A stretch of DNA of 64,000 bases from Pseudoxanthomonas sp. F37 (GTDB lineage Bacteria; Pseudomonadota; Gammaproteobacteria; Xanthomonadales; Xanthomonadaceae), in assembly GCF_022965755.1 (NCBI RefSeq), contig NZ_CP095187.1:1488001-1552000 (forward strand), written 5' to 3'. The notes under the pieces were generated by a model. It was given only the letters and a program-made list of their open reading frames with translations, had not been told where the DNA came from and made no database searches. The translations under genes were made by a program, and so were the position numbers. Positions within the stretch are counted from its first letter, which is position 1; every line of letters begins with the position of its first letter. This document shows positions 7,703-17,934 of the stretch, in pieces.

Positions 7703-9064
7703 ATGTCCCTGCAGAACCCCAAGGTGGGCTTCGTCAGCCTCGGCTGCCCGAAGGCCCTGGTCGATTCCGAGCGCATCCTCACCCAGCTCCGCGTGGAGGG
7801 ATACGACATCGTGCCGACCTACGATGCGGCGGACGTGGTGGTGGTGAACACCTGCGGCTTCATCGATTCGGCGGTGGCCGAGTCGCTGGACGCCATCGGC
7901 GAGGCGATGAACCAGAACGGCAAGGTCATCGTCACCGGCTGCCTGGGCAAGCGCCCGGAACAGATCCGCGAGCAGTACCCGGACGTGCTGGCGATCAGTG
8001 GTCCGCAGGACTACCAGAGCGTGATGGAAGCGCTGCACGAAGCGTTGCCGCCGAGGCACGATCCGTTCGTCGACCTGGTCCCGGACTACGGCATCAAGCT
8101 GACGCCGCGCCACTACGCCTACCTGAAGATTTCCGAAGGCTGCAACCACCGCTGCAGCTTCTGCATCATCCCGTCGATGCGTGGCGACCTGGTGTCGCGG
8201 CCGGTCGACGACGTGCTGCGCGAGGCCGAGCGGCTGGTGCGCGGTGGCGTGAAGGAACTGCTGGTGGTCTCGCAGGACACCTCCGCCTACGGCGTGGACC
8301 TGAAGTACGCCGAACGCGAATGGCGCGGCAAGGCGTACCAGACGCGGATGAAGGCCTTGTGCGAAGGCCTGGGCGAGCTCGATGCCTGGGTGCGCATGCA
8401 CTATGTCTACCCGTACCCGCACGTCGACGACGTCGTCCCGCTGATGGCCGAGGGCAAGGTGCTGCCCTACCTGGACATCCCGTTCCAGCACGCCAGCCCG
8501 CGCATCCTCAAGCTGATGAAGCGGCCGGGTGCGGTCGACAGGACGCTGGAGCGCGTGAAGCGCTGGCGCGCGATCTGCCCGGACATCACCCTGCGTTCCA
8601 CCTTCATCGTCGGCTTCCCCGGCGAGACCGACCAGGAGTTCGAGGAACTGCTGCAGTTCCTGGACCAGGCGCAGCTGGACCGCGTGGGCGCATTCGCCTA
8701 TTCGCCGGTCGAGGGCGCGGCCGCGAACCTGTTGCCGGACCCGGTGCCGGAAGAGGTGAAGCAGGAACGCCTGGCGCGCTTCATGGAGAAGCAGGCGGAG
8801 ATTTCCGCCGCGCGCCTGGAAGCGAAGGTCGGCACGGTGCAGCAGTGCCTGGTGGATCTGATCGAAGACGACATCGCGGTGGCGCGTTCGAAGGCCGATG
8901 CGCCTGAGATCGACGGCCTGGTGCATATCCAGAACGGCGGCGAAGCGGGCCTGCGCGTGGGCCAGTTCGTCGACGTGGAGATCACCGAGAGCGACGAACA
9001 CGACCTGTTCGGCGACGCCATCGTCGCAACGGCGGGCCGGCCGCTCGACGTCAAGGTGCTGTGA
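7703..9064 (+). CDS. rimO: ribosomal protein S12 methylthiotransferase
   Basis: Radical-SAM enzyme that adds a methylthio group to the conserved aspartate of ribosomal protein S12; 453 residues. The N-terminal MTTase domain has cluster cysteines at C15 (LGCPK), C51 (NTCGF) and C80 (TGCLG). The radical-SAM motif is CNHRCSFC (147-154), and a C-terminal TRAM domain ends [19 protein letters not shown]. The start at 7703 gives [17 protein letters not shown], as expected. The downstream DUF3025 gene overlaps its stop in a GTGA. Confidence 0.97.
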   Translation: MSLQNPKVGFVSLGCPKALVDSERILTQLRVEGYDIVPTYDAADVVVVNTCGFIDSAVAESLDAIGEAMNQNGKVIVTGCLGKRPEQIREQYPDVLAISGPQDYQSVMEALHEALPPRHDPFVDLVPDYGIKLTPRHYAYLKISEGCNHRCSFCIIPSMRGDLVSRPVDDVLREAERLVRGGVKELLVVSQDTSAYGVDLKYAEREWRGKAYQTRMKALCEGLGELDAWVRMHYVYPYPHVDDVVPLMAEGKVLPYLDIPFQHASPRILKLMKRPGAVDRTLERVKRWRAICPDITLRSTFIVGFPGETDQEFEELLQFLDQAQLDRVGAFAYSPVEGAAANLLPDPVPEEVKQERLARFMEKQAEISAARLEAKVGTVQQCLVDLIEDDIAVARSKADAPEIDGLVHIQNGGEAGLRVGQFVDVEITESDEHDLFGDAIVATAGRPLDVKVL

Positions 9065-9888
9065 CCGCGCCGGCGACCGGCGCCCACGCCGGCGGTGGCC
9101 GGCGCCGCTTTGTCGCCCCCTTGCGCGAGGACGTGGATGCCGCGTCCTTCCGGCATCCCTTGTTCGAGGAATACGGCGACTTTCTCGATCTGGCGACGGC
9201 CGCGCCCTGGCCGTCGATCGAAGAGCTCAATGCGCGGATGCCGGCCTCCGGGCCCCGCTTCGTGATGCAGGATGCGGCGCTGCTCGCCGACGGGCTGCAC
9301 TACGAGGCACGCCTTGCCCAGGGATGCATCGCCACGCGGCCGGAGAACTGGCACGACCTGTTCAACGCGATGGTCTGGATGCGTCACCCGGGCCTCAAGC
9401 GCGCGCTCAACCAGCAGCAATGCCGGCATATCGCCAGGATGGGGGCGCGCGAGCGCAGTCCTGCCCAGCAGGCATTGACGCAGTTCGATGAGAACGGGGT
9501 CATCGTGCAGGTGCGCGGAACGGCGCTGCTGGATCTGTGGGACTGGCACGACTGGACGGGCCTGTTCCATTCGAACGCCGCGCGCTGGCGCAGCGGCGAC
9601 ATCGCCGTGGTTGCGGTGGTGGGACATGCGCTGATGGAGCAGATGCTGGTGCCGGGACGTCTGCTGGTCGGCAAGTGCGTGGTCGTGCCGGGCGGTTCGC
9701 TGGATCCTGTCGCGCGCGTGGCCGCATCGATTTCGGATGGCGCCATTCTCGCCACGCCGGCCGCGCTGCGCCCGCTGCCCCTGGCCGGCATTCCGGGCTG
9801 GCACGCGGGACAGAGCGAGGCGTTCTATGCGCAGACGGATTACTTCAGGCCGCTACGCGAGGGCCGCGTGTATCCGCCACCGTGGTGA
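9061..9888 (+). CDS. DUF3025-type protein
   Basis: 275-residue protein of unknown function, probably cytoplasmic (no signal peptide or membrane helix). Family-like blocks are [27 protein letters not shown] and LFHSNAARW; a late [13 protein letters not shown] is followed by an aromatic tail. The GTG start overlaps the rimO TGA (GTGA), so translation is coupled to rimO. The coupling suggests co-expression but does not tell function. Confidence 0.8.
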   Translation: MTAPATGAHAGGGRRRFVAPLREDVDAASFRHPLFEEYGDFLDLATAAPWPSIEELNARMPASGPRFVMQDAALLADGLHYEARLAQGCIATRPENWHDLFNAMVWMRHPGLKRALNQQQCRHIARMGARERSPAQQALTQFDENGVIVQVRGTALLDLWDWHDWTGLFHSNAARWRSGDIAVVAVVGHALMEQMLVPGRLLVGKCVVVPGGSLDPVARVAASISDGAILATPAALRPLPLAGIPGWHAGQSEAFYAQTDYFRPLREGRVYPPPW

Positions 9889-9891
9889 GCG

Positions 9892-10395
9892 TCAGCCCGC
9901 GTAGCCGACATCCACCAACACGAAGTGGGTAACGCCGCCAGGCAGTTCCACGGCGAATTCGTCGTCGATGCGCTTCTTCAGCAGCGCGCGCGCCATCGGC
10001 GAGTCGATGCTGATCCAGCCGCGGGCCGCATCGGTCTCGTCGGGGCCGACGATGCGGTAGCGCGACACCTCGCCGCTGGCGAGGTTCTCCAGTTCGACGG
10101 TGGCGCCGAAGAACACCACGTCGGGATCGCTGGGTGCCGTGTCGACCACGCGCAGCACTTCCAGGCGCTTGCTGAGATAGCGCACGCGGCGGTCGATTTC
10201 GCCCAGTTGCTTCTTGCGATAGGTGTATTCCGCGTTCTCGGAGCGGTCGCCCTCCGCCGCCGCAGCGGCCAGCGCCTTCACCACCTCCGGACGCCTGACG
10301 CGCCACAGGTCGTCCAGTTCCGCCTTGAGGCGGTCGTGGCCCGCGCGGGTGATCAGGGCGGTGCTCTTCTCGCCCGGCGGCCGCCAGCGCGACAC
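9892..10395 (-). CDS. greB: transcription elongation factor GreB
   Basis: Rescues backtracked RNA polymerase by stimulating transcript cleavage; 167 residues. The N-terminal coiled coil carries the catalytic acidic tip GDRSENAEY (Asp50, Glu53), and [20 protein letters not shown] distinguishes GreB from GreA. The C-terminal FKBP-like domain includes [15 protein letters not shown]. The start is GTG at 10395, two bases after the TGA of the NlpE-like gene, implying co-translation. It is convergent with the DUF3025 gene, three bases apart. Confidence 0.95.
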   Translation of the reverse strand: MSRWRPPGEKSTALITRAGHDRLKAELDDLWRVRRPEVVKALAAAAAEGDRSENAEYTYRKKQLGEIDRRVRYLSKRLEVLRVVDTAPSDPDVVFFGATVELENLASGEVSRYRIVGPDETDAARGWISIDSPMARALLKKRIDDEFAVELPGGVTHFVLVDVGYAG

Positions 10396-10396
10396 C

Positions 10397-10804
10397 TCAG
10401 CGCTCCCCGGCAGCCGCGTCCGCGCGCCGCAGCGTGCGTCCGCGCGGATCCTCGACCGGCTCGATGCAGCTGCCTGAAGTGAGCACCAGCAGGTCTTCCT
10501 GGTGGATGGCGAACTCCTGCGCGGGCTGGCCGTGGTCCGGCACGAGCTGCACGCAGGTGCCGTTCCATGTCACCGACCAGCGCCCGGCGCTCACCGGCGC
10601 AGCCCGCAGGTCGTCCTGGCAGTGCGCCTGCAGGGTGTAGCGTCCGTCGGCGCGCAGGTCCAGCAGCACGTCCTGCATCACGCAGCCGGTGGATGGCAGG
10701 CTGCCGAAGAACGGACCGGCGAAGCTCGCCGGGGTCGGGTTGGCGGCGGCGGCCACCAGCGACACGGCGATGCCTGGCAGGACGAAAGGCCACTTCATGC
10801 GCAT
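10397..10804 (-). CDS. NlpE-like small exported protein
   Basis: 135 residues with an N-terminal signal-like segment ([20 protein letters not shown]). The body resembles the NlpE N-terminal fold: [46 protein letters not shown]. Four cysteines (GCVMQD, HCQDD, TCVQL, SCIEP) could form two disulfides. No lipobox cysteine is visible, unlike E. coli NlpE, so it is probably periplasmic. It sits between the DUF853 ATPase gene (4 bases) and greB (1 base) in a likely operon. The fold assignment is tentative. Confidence 0.6.
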   Translation of the reverse strand: MRMKWPFVLPGIAVSLVAAAANPTPASFAGPFFGSLPSTGCVMQDVLLDLRADGRYTLQAHCQDDLRAAPVSAGRWSVTWNGTCVQLVPDHGQPAQEFAIHQEDLLVLTSGSCIEPVEDPRGRTLRRADAAAGER

Positions 10805-10808
10805 GCGA

Positions 10809-12311
10809 TCAGCGGCGCCCGCCGAAGAGGCCGCCCAGGATGCCGCGCACGATCTGGTTGCCCAGCTTGGTGCCGATGGTGCGCGTGGTCTGCTTGGCCA
10901 TTGTCTCGATCATGCCCTGGCGGCGCCTGGTGCCGAACACCGCGTCTTTGACCGACTGGCCGAAGCCGCCCGCGTCCGGATCGTCCTTCTCCGTCTTCGC
11001 CGCCGGTGCGTTGGCGGCCTGCGCCGCGGTTTCCGCGCGCTTGGCGAGCATTTCCGCGGCGGATTCGCGGTCCACCGGCGTGTCGTACTTGCCGCCGACA
11101 GGGCTGCCGTTGCGCACCTGCTGGCGCTCGGCTTCGTTGATCGCGCCCATGCGGCAGCGCGGCGGCGACACCAGCGTCTGCTGCACGGGCGATGGAATGC
11201 CCTTGTCCTGCAGCGTGGACACCAGCGCCTCGCCGGTGCCGAGCTTGGAGATGGCCTGGGCCACGTCCAGCTTCGGGTTCGGCACGAACGTTTCCGCCGC
11301 GGTCTTGACCGCCTTCTGGTCGCGCGGGGTGAAGGCGCGCAGCGCGTGCTGCACGCGGTTGCCCAACTGGCCGAGGATGTCGTCCGGCACGTCGTCGGGG
11401 AACTGCGAGCAGAAGTACACGCCCACGCCCTTGGAGCGGATCAGGCGCACCACCTGTTCGATGCGCTGCTGCAGGGCCGGCGGGGCATCGTCGAACAGCA
11501 GGTGCGCTTCGTCGAAGACGAACACCAGCTTGGGCTTGTCCAGGTCGCCGACTTCCGGCAGCGTCTCGAACAGCTCCGACAGCAGCCACAGCAGGAAGCT
11601 GGAGTACAGGCGCGGCTTCAGGATCAGCTGGTCCGCCGCCAGGATGCCGATCACGCCGCGGCCGTCGGTGTCCGTGCGCATCAGGTCGGCCAGTTCCAGT
11701 GCCGGCTCGCCGAAGAACATCTCGCCGCCTTCCTGTTCCAGCCGCAGCAGCGCGCGCTGGATGGCGCCCACCGACTGCGTGCTGACCAGGCCGTAGCTGG
11801 TGGAGATGTCCTTGCGCTCGGCGGCGACCAGGCCCAGCAGGGCGCGCAGGTCTTCCAGGTCGAGCAGCAGCAGGCCGCGGTCGTCGGCCAGCTTGAACAC
11901 GATGTCCAGCACGCCGCTCTGGGTGTCGTTGAGTTCCAGGATGCGCGAGAGCAGGGTGGGGCCCATCTCGCTGACGGTGGTGCGGACCGGATGGCCCAGC
12001 CGGCCGTACAGGTCCCAGAAGATCACCGGGTTCGCGCCGGGCGCGTAGTCGGTGATGCCGATGTCCTTCGCGCGCTGCACGACCCGTTCGCTGCCGTCGC
12101 CGGCTGTCGCCAGTCCGGCCACGTCGCCCTTCACGTCGGCCATGAACACGGGCACGCCCATGCGGGAGAAACCCTCGGCCAGCGTCATCAGCGTCACCGT
12201 CTTGCCGGTGCCGGTGGCGCCGGCCACCAGGCCGTGGCGGTTGCCGAACTTCGGCTGCAGCGTGACCGGGATGTCGTCCGTGATGCCCTTGCCCAGCAGG
12301 ATCGGGTCCAT
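10809..12311 (-). CDS. HerA-like DUF853 family ATPase
   Basis: 500-residue cytoplasmic P-loop ATPase of the HerA/FtsK-related DUF853 family; role not established. Walker A is GATGTGKT near residues 31-38; Walker B is LVFVFDEAHLLF about 250 residues later; QFPDDVPDDILGQLGNRVQHALRAFTP is a family block. The C-terminus is Gly/Arg-rich (ILGGLFGGRR). I chose ATG 12311 (MDPILLGKGITDD), which has GAGG seven bases upstream, over an in-frame TTG at 12317. It appears to lead the NlpE-like/greB transcript. Confidence 0.92.
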   Translation of the reverse strand: MDPILLGKGITDDIPVTLQPKFGNRHGLVAGATGTGKTVTLMTLAEGFSRMGVPVFMADVKGDVAGLATAGDGSERVVQRAKDIGITDYAPGANPVIFWDLYGRLGHPVRTTVSEMGPTLLSRILELNDTQSGVLDIVFKLADDRGLLLLDLEDLRALLGLVAAERKDISTSYGLVSTQSVGAIQRALLRLEQEGGEMFFGEPALELADLMRTDTDGRGVIGILAADQLILKPRLYSSFLLWLLSELFETLPEVGDLDKPKLVFVFDEAHLLFDDAPPALQQRIEQVVRLIRSKGVGVYFCSQFPDDVPDDILGQLGNRVQHALRAFTPRDQKAVKTAAETFVPNPKLDVAQAISKLGTGEALVSTLQDKGIPSPVQQTLVSPPRCRMGAINEAERQQVRNGSPVGGKYDTPVDRESAAEMLAKRAETAAQAANAPAAKTEKDDPDAGGFGQSVKDAVFGTRRRQGMIETMAKQTTRTIGTKLGNQIVRGILGGLFGGRR

Positions 12312-12447
12312 GTGCAACCTCGCGTGGTGATGGCGGGAATTCTAGCCGCTGGAAACCGCATGCGGGATAAAGAGATGCGACGTCCTGCCTTGCCCGCGGC
12401 GGGCGGCCAGGGCTACCCTCCCGACTCACACTCTGGATGCATGCCTG

Positions 12448-14028
12448 ATGTCGTTTGCGGTTCCTGCCTGTCTGCGTCACTGGCCCGTCGCGGCCGCCCT
12501 GTCCCTGCTGCTGGTAGCGCCCGCCTCAATGGCGCAGCGCGTCTCGGCGCGCGATCGCGCGGCGGCGGAGGCGCTGGAACAGCGCATGGCCGCTGCGGAG
12601 AAACGCTATCGCGATGGCCTGGTGCTGGTGGCCAACAGCGATCCGCGCGGAGCGACCGAGAGCGATGCCGCGCTCGAGGACATGGAAGACGTGCTGGCGG
12701 CGTGCGTGCAGCAGCGCGGCTGCCAGGTGCCGACCCTGCTGGCCACCTACAAGCGCCTGCTGAAGGGCAATGCCGATGCGCAGGGCGCGGAGGGCGAAGG
12801 CGAGGGCGAGGCCATCGATGCGCTGGACGACGGCAGCGACCACGCGGTGCCGGTGGGCACGGCGATGCCGGAGACGGCGCGCACCGCGGCGCTGCTCAAC
12901 GACCAGCGGCACGCATTCGACCGCATGGTCGAGTACAACCCGGCGGTGCAGGCCGGCATCCGCCGCTGGCTCACCGACATGCGGCCGGCATTGATCGACA
13001 GCTACGAGAACTACCAGAACATGCGCGCCGAGCTGTATCCGGCGTGGGAGCGCAGCGGCCTGCCGGAAGCGTTGCTGTTCGGCATCATGGCCAAGGAGTC
13101 CAATGGCCGGGTGCATTCCACCTCGCGCGCCGGCGCGGCGGGGCCCATGCAGTTCATGTTCCATACCGGCGCCCGTTTCGGGCTGGGCCGCGACGCCAGT
13201 GGCTTCGATACCCGCTACGACCCGTATGCCTCGGGCCAGGCCAGCGCGGACTACATGAACGAACGCATGCGCAGCCTCAACAACAACATCGAGCTGGCGC
13301 TGGCCGCCTACAACGGCGGTGAAGGGCGCGCGGCGCGCGTGTATCGCGAGAACAGCGGCCTGGGCTTCTGGGACGACGTGGTCTACAGCCAGTTCCCCGG
13401 TGAAACGCGCGACTACGTGCCCATGGTGATCGCGGCGGCGTGGCTGTTCCTGCATCCGCGCCAGTACGGCCTGGAGTTCCCGAAGGTCAACGCGCAGCCG
13501 GCACCGCTGAAACTGGCACGCGATGCCTCGCTCTACGAACTGACCATCTGCCTGGGCAACGGCGGCACCCGCGAGGGGTACATGCGCACGTTGCGCAACC
13601 TCAACCCCCGTTACCAGCCGGAAGCGTGGATCCCGGCCGGCACGACGCTGAAGGCCAATGCGCGCATCGCCGGCCTGTACGCCCGCCATTGCGTGAACGG
13701 ACCGCGTGCGGAGCTTGCCCGGACGCTGGTGAGCGCCGATCCGGCCGCCGCGATCCGGCGCGGGGCACGGGCCGGCAACGTGGCCGTCGGCGACGTCACG
13801 CCGGTGGCCGGCGTTCCCACCACCGTGGCCACCGGCGAGCCCAAACCGGCCGAGCCCAAGGCCAGACAGGTACGCGAATACCGGGTGGCGAAGGGCGACA
13901 CGCTGGGACGCATTTCGCAGCGTTTCCAGTGCGATCTGAAGAAGCTGGCCCGGGCCAACAAACTGAAGGCGCCGGCCTACGCCGTGCGACCGGGGCAGGA
14001 GCTGAAGCTGGAAGGCTGCGGGAAGTAG
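12448..14028 (+). CDS. LysM-containing lytic transglycosylase (MltD-type)
   Basis: 526-residue exported peptidoglycan lyase. A signal peptide covers about residues 1-30 (ALSLLLVAPASMAQ). The SLT domain shows LFGIMAKESNGRVHSTSRAG with catalytic Glu in KES, then GPMQFM, DPYASGQASADYM and LALAAYNGGEGR. A single LysM domain lies at the C-terminus (YRVAKGDTLGRISQRFQC ... VRPGQELKLEG). The stop codon TAG belongs to a GTAG-REP hairpin, so the gene ends inside the repeat. It is most likely monocistronic. Confidence 0.93.
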   Translation: MSFAVPACLRHWPVAAALSLLLVAPASMAQRVSARDRAAAEALEQRMAAAEKRYRDGLVLVANSDPRGATESDAALEDMEDVLAACVQQRGCQVPTLLATYKRLLKGNADAQGAEGEGEGEAIDALDDGSDHAVPVGTAMPETARTAALLNDQRHAFDRMVEYNPAVQAGIRRWLTDMRPALIDSYENYQNMRAELYPAWERSGLPEALLFGIMAKESNGRVHSTSRAGAAGPMQFMFHTGARFGLGRDASGFDTRYDPYASGQASADYMNERMRSLNNNIELALAAYNGGEGRAARVYRENSGLGFWDDVVYSQFPGETRDYVPMVIAAAWLFLHPRQYGLEFPKVNAQPAPLKLARDASLYELTICLGNGGTREGYMRTLRNLNPRYQPEAWIPAGTTLKANARIAGLYARHCVNGPRAELARTLVSADPAAAIRRGARAGNVAVGDVTPVAGVPTTVATGEPKPAEPKARQVREYRVAKGDTLGRISQRFQCDLKKLARANKLKAPAYAVRPGQELKLEGCGK

Positions 14029-14115
14029 CGTGCGCCCTGCGCACGATCACGCGATGCGCGTCGCGCGCCTGCGGCCTGCCATGCATCGCCGCGACGTGCG
14101 CAGGGCGCACGCTAC
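14025..14115. repeat. inverted pair of GTAG-headed REP hairpins
   Basis: Two 21-bp arms (14025-14045 and 14095-14115) are perfect reverse complements, 49 bases apart. Each arm is itself a hairpin: GTAG, then CGTGCGC-CCT-GCGCACG. A GTAG head plus stem-loop is the hallmark of the SMAG/REP family of Stenotrophomonas and related bacteria, which RAYT transposases mobilise. The left arm supplies the stop codon of the transglycosylase gene. Confidence 0.85.
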
Positions 14116-14132
14116 GGCGCGGGGCTGTTCCT

Positions 14133-14975
14133 TTAGCGCAGCTTGGCCAGCGCTTGACCCAACCGCACGGGTGATTCGGCTTTCAAACCTGGCGCCAGTT
14201 CGGCCACCCCCGGCGGCAGCAGCACGATGACGGTGGAGCCGTAATTGAACCTCGCCATTTCGGCAAACCGCTCCAGCGTGATGCCCTTGCCACGGTAGTC
14301 CTTGCGCGTGATCGCGCTGCCGTAGGCGGGGATTTCCTCGCCGCTCCACACGGTTTCAACGCCGGAGACCAGCAGTGCGCCCACCATCACCGACACCATG
14401 GGGCCGAAGTCGGTGTCGAAATGGCAGACCAGGCGCTCGTTGCGGGCGAACAGGCGCGGCACGCGCGCCACCGCATCGGTGCCCACGCTGAAGAGCCGTC
14501 CGGGCACGTGCACGGTTTCGCGCAGCGTGCCGGTCCATGGCATGTGCACGCGATGGTAATCGCGCGGCGACAGGTAGACGGTGGCGAACAAGCCGTTGCG
14601 GAACGGCTCGGCGGCCGCGGCGTCGCCCAGCAGTTCGGCGGCGGTGAACGACTGCCTCTTGGCCTGGAAGATGCGGCCGTCCTCGATGGCGCCGCACTGG
14701 CTGATGTGGCCGTCGGCGGGCATCAGCAGGGCGCGCGGATCGGGATCGGCCATGCGGGCGCCGGGCTTCAGCGCGCGGGTGAAGAAGGCATTGAAGCTGG
14801 GGTATGAACGCGGGTCGGGATTGGCGGCTTCGGCCAGGTCCACGTTGAACTTCCGTGTCACCGTATCGATCAGCCAGCGGCTGGTCGCGGGCGAGGTGGA
14901 ATACGCCAGCCGGCGCGCCAGCGAGGACAGCAGGCGATGGGGCAGGACATACGTCAGCGACGTCAGCAGGCTCAT
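14133..14975 (-). CDS. psd: phosphatidylserine decarboxylase proenzyme
   Basis: Membrane-associated pyruvoyl enzyme making phosphatidylethanolamine; 280 residues. Motifs are [30 protein letters not shown] and the self-cleavage site, read here as YGST near residues 245-248 instead of the common LGST; the serine that becomes pyruvoyl is kept. The ATG at 14975 overlaps the sco stop (ATGA), so the two are co-translated. It converges on the transglycosylase gene across the REP pair. Confidence 0.95.
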   Translation of the reverse strand: MSLLTSLTYVLPHRLLSSLARRLAYSTSPATSRWLIDTVTRKFNVDLAEAANPDPRSYPSFNAFFTRALKPGARMADPDPRALLMPADGHISQCGAIEDGRIFQAKRQSFTAAELLGDAAAAEPFRNGLFATVYLSPRDYHRVHMPWTGTLRETVHVPGRLFSVGTDAVARVPRLFARNERLVCHFDTDFGPMVSVMVGALLVSGVETVWSGEEIPAYGSAITRKDYRGKGITLERFAEMARFNYGSTVIVLLPPGVAELAPGLKAESPVRLGQALAKLR

Positions 14976-15625
14976 TTCGACGAGGCCCCGGTCAGTGCGC
15001 GCATGTCGGAGGCGATCGCCTGGGGCTGGAACGGCGGCCGGATCAGGCCGGCCAGCTGGCCCTGGGGGTCGAGTACGGCGATGGCCGAGGAGTGATCCAT
15101 GCTGTAGTCGTTCGGGTTCTGGTCGTAGCCCTTGCCGGGCACCTTCATGAACACGAAACCCAGCGACTTGGCGAAGTTTTCCAGCGCCGGGATGTCGGCC
15201 GTGGCCGCCAGCGTGTCGGGATGGAAGGCATGCGCGTACTCGCCGATGCGGGTGGGCGTGTCGCGCTCGGGGTCGACCGACACGAACAGCACGCGCGGGC
15301 GGGTGGAGTCCGGCAGGTCCTTCCACTGCGCCTGCGCCTGGGCCAGCTCGGCCAGGGTGGTGGGGCAGATGTCCGGACAGAAGGTGAATCCGATGAACAC
15401 CAGCGTCCAGTGGCCTTTCAGCTCGCCATCGGCCAGTTGGGTGCCGTCGGACTGCCGCAGCGAGAACGGCGGCAGCGGACGCGCCTGCGGGAACAGGGTG
15501 ACGGCCTGGGTGGGGGGCCATGGGGTCGCCGGCGTGACCGGGCCGAAGAATTTCTGTGCGGCCAGCAGGCCCAGGCCGGCGGCCAGCGCCAGGACGAGGA
15601 TGAGGCCGATCTTCTTGTTGAACAT
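14972..15625 (-). CDS. SCO1/SenC family copper-binding protein
   Basis: Membrane-anchored thioredoxin-fold protein for copper delivery to cytochrome c oxidase; 217 residues. An N-terminal helix ([20 protein letters not shown]) anchors it facing the periplasm. The copper ligands are CPDIC (83-87) and His178 (MDHSS). The ATG at 15625 is chosen because the preceding in-frame region lacks a hydrophobic start. It is divergent from prmB, whose TATAAT lies about 90 bases away. Confidence 0.92.
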   Translation of the reverse strand: MFNKKIGLILVLALAAGLGLLAAQKFFGPVTPATPWPPTQAVTLFPQARPLPPFSLRQSDGTQLADGELKGHWTLVFIGFTFCPDICPTTLAELAQAQAQWKDLPDSTRPRVLFVSVDPERDTPTRIGEYAHAFHPDTLAATADIPALENFAKSLGFVFMKVPGKGYDQNPNDYSMDHSSAIAVLDPQGQLAGLIRPPFQPQAIASDMRALTGASSK

Positions 15626-15715
15626 GTGCTGGGAAGTCCCACGAGGGAGGGGCTTGGCCGTTGGACCGTGGTCGGCATGGACGGCAGGAGGAGGCCATGA
15701 TACCGGGGCAGCCTC

Positions 15716-15721
15716 TATAAT
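15716..15721 (+). promoter_or_regulatory. -10 hexamer TATAAT ahead of prmB
   Basis: A consensus TATAAT 40 bases before the prmB ATG, in the divergent gap with sco. No good -35 element is seen. Confidence 0.5.
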
Positions 15722-15761
15722 CGGCGGCACTCGCCGTTCCGGCGTCTTCCCCCGCCTTGCC

Positions 15762-16690
15762 ATGACCGCCGACGTCGCCGCCGAACTGCATACCATCATC
15801 GACCTGATCCGCTACGGCGCCAGCCGCTTCAATGCGGCCGGACTGACCTTCGGCCACAGCTACGACAACGCCCTGGACGAGGCCTCGCACCTGGTGCTGC
15901 ACACGCTGCACCTGCCGCCGGACCTGGGCCCGGCCTACGGGCAGGCGCGCGTCACCACGCCGGAGAAGGCGCAGGTGCTGGCGCTGTTCCAGCGCCGCGT
16001 GGAGGAGCGCATTCCGGTCGCGTACCTGACCGGCGAGGCCTGGTTCGCCGGCCTCAGCTTCAAGAGCGACGCGCGTGCGCTGGTACCGCGTTCGCCCATC
16101 GCCGAACTGATCGAATCGGGCTTCGAGCCCTGGCTGGGGGGCGCGAAGTGAACCGCGCCCTCGACCTGTGCACCGGCTCGGGTTGCATCGCCATCGCCAT
16201 GGGCCACTACCACCCCGACTGGCAGGTCGACGGCGTGGACATCAGCGACGATGCGCTGGCGCTGGCGGCCGAAAACAAGGCGCGCCTGCACGCGGACAAC
16301 GTGCATCTGGTCAAATCCGACCTGTTCGCCGGCCTGACCGGGCGCCACTACGACCTGATCGTCACCAATCCGCCCTACGTCACCAACGACGAGACCGACG
16401 CACTGCCGAAGGAATACTCCTTCGAGCCGGAGCTGGGCCTGCGCGCCGGCGACGATGGCCTGGACCTGGTGCTGAAGATCCTGCGCGATGCGCCGCTGCA
16501 CCTGAGCCAGGACGGCCTGCTGATCTGCGAGGTGGGCGAGTCCGAGCATGCGCTGGTGAAGCTGCTGCCCGATGTGGAATTCGCCTGGATCGAGTTCAAG
16601 GTCGGCCAGATGGGTATCTTCGCCGTCGAATGCGCCGAGCTGATCCGCCACAACGCGCGCATCGCCGCGTTGGCCGCCGCCCGCAAATAA
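15762..16690 (+). pseudogene. prmB: 50S ribosomal protein L3 glutamine methyltransferase, split by a -1 frameshift
   Basis: Methylates a glutamine of ribosomal protein L3. The reading frame is broken: 15762-16151 encodes the N-terminal helical domain ([15 protein letters not shown] ... [14 protein letters not shown], 129 residues) and 16148-16690 the catalytic domain ([18 protein letters not shown] motif; VTNPPYV, NPPY motif; 180 residues). The sum of about 309 matches full-length PrmB. The break lies at G6 (16136-16141); a -1 slip there (G-GGG-GGC) restores [12 protein letters not shown] exactly. The second part also has a GTG start overlapping the first stop (GTGA). It may be a sequencing error, a true mutation, slippage, or two coupled polypeptides. 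Confidence 0.85.
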
Positions 16691-16830
16691 GGCGCCGGAA
16701 CCGCCTTGCCACGCCTGCAGCGGTTGCGCCTGCAACCGTCGCGGCCCGCGTTGGCGCACTGCACAACAGGGTGGCCGGTATGCGATGCTTGAAGGCCCGG
16801 CACAGGTAGTTCCCACCCGCGGAGCGGCGC

Positions 16831-17934
16831 TTGAGCAGCAACAGTTTCGGAAAACTCCTCACCGTCACCACGTTCGGCGAATCGCACGGGCCGGCGATCG
16901 GCTGCGTGGTCGATGGCTGTCCGCCCGGGCTGGAGATCGCGCCCGAGGAATTCCGCCGCGACCTGGAGCGCCGCGCCACCGGCAAGTCGAGGCACACCTC
17001 CGCGCGCCGCGAGGCCGACGAGGTGGAGATCCTCAGCGGCGTGTACGAGGGCCGCACCACCGGCACGCCGGTCGCGCTGCTGATCCGCAACACCGACCAG
17101 CGCAGCAAGGACTACGCCGACATCGCGCGGCAGTTCCGCCCCGGCCACGCCGATTACACCTACTGGCAGAAGTACGGCATCCGCGACCCGCGCGGCGGCG
17201 GCCGCTCATCCGCGCGCGAAACCACCATGCGGGTGGCGGCGGGCGTGATCGCCAAGAAATGGCTGCAGCAGCGTTACGGCGTGAGCGTGCGTGGTTACCT
17301 GTCGCAGCTGGGACCGATCACGCCCGAGGGCTTCGACTGGAATGCGGTGGAGGACAACCCGTTCTTCTGGCCGCATGCGGCGCAGGTACCGGCGCTGGAA
17401 GCCTACATGGATGCGCTGCGCAAGTCGGGCGATTCCATCGGCGCGCGCGTCAATGTCGTCGCCGACGGCGTGCCGGCGGGGTGGGGCGAACCGATCTACG
17501 GCAAGCTGGACGGCGAGCTCGCCGCCGCGCTGATGAGCATCAACGCGGTGAAGGGGGTGGAGATCGGCGACGGCTTCGCCGCGGTCGCCCAGAAGGGCAC
17601 CGAGCATCGGGACCTGATGACGCCCGAAGGCTTTCTGTCCAACCATGCCGGCGGCATCCTCGGCGGCATTTCCACCGGCCAGCAGGTCACCGCCTCCATC
17701 GTGCTGAAGCCGACCTCCAGCCTGCGCCTGCCGGGCGCGACGGTGGACGTGGACGGCCATACCGTGGACGTCGTCACCACCGGACGGCACGACCCCTGCG
17801 TGGGCATCCGCGCCACGCCCATCGCCGAGGCGATGATGGCGCTGGTGCTGATGGACCAGGCGTTGCGCCATCGCGCGCAGTGCGGCGATGTCGGCGATGT
17901 GCCGCCCCACGTTCCCGGCAGCGTCGATGGCTGA
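16831..17934 (+). CDS. aroC: chorismate synthase
   Basis: Last step of the shikimate pathway (EPSP to chorismate, using reduced FMN); 367 residues. Signatures are [51 protein letters not shown] and, late, [17 protein letters not shown]. The start is TTG at 16831 with GGAG six bases upstream; no ATG or GTG fits the conserved N-terminus. The next gene starts inside its last codons (8-base overlap). Confidence 0.96.
   Translation: MSSNSFGKLLTVTTFGESHGPAIGCVVDGCPPGLEIAPEEFRRDLERRATGKSRHTSARREADEVEILSGVYEGRTTGTPVALLIRNTDQRSKDYADIARQFRPGHADYTYWQKYGIRDPRGGGRSSARETTMRVAAGVIAKKWLQQRYGVSVRGYLSQLGPITPEGFDWNAVEDNPFFWPHAAQVPALEAYMDALRKSGDSIGARVNVVADGVPAGWGEPIYGKLDGELAAALMSINAVKGVEIGDGFAAVAQKGTEHRDLMTPEGFLSNHAGGILGGISTGQQVTASIVLKPTSSLRLPGATVDVDGHTVDVVTTGRHDPCVGIRATPIAEAMMALVLMDQALRHRAQCGDVGDVPPHVPGSVDG

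Noticed and set aside
6896-9001. A 701-codon minus-strand frame apparently fusing an N-terminal region to the dienelactone hydrolase
   Set aside because: The extra 480 residues are antisense to rimO and low-information; the hydrolase has its own ATG and ribosome site at 7555.
10689-13322. An 877-codon plus-strand frame opposite the DUF853 ATPase
   Set aside because: Antisense shadow; the ATPase has Walker motifs on the minus strand.
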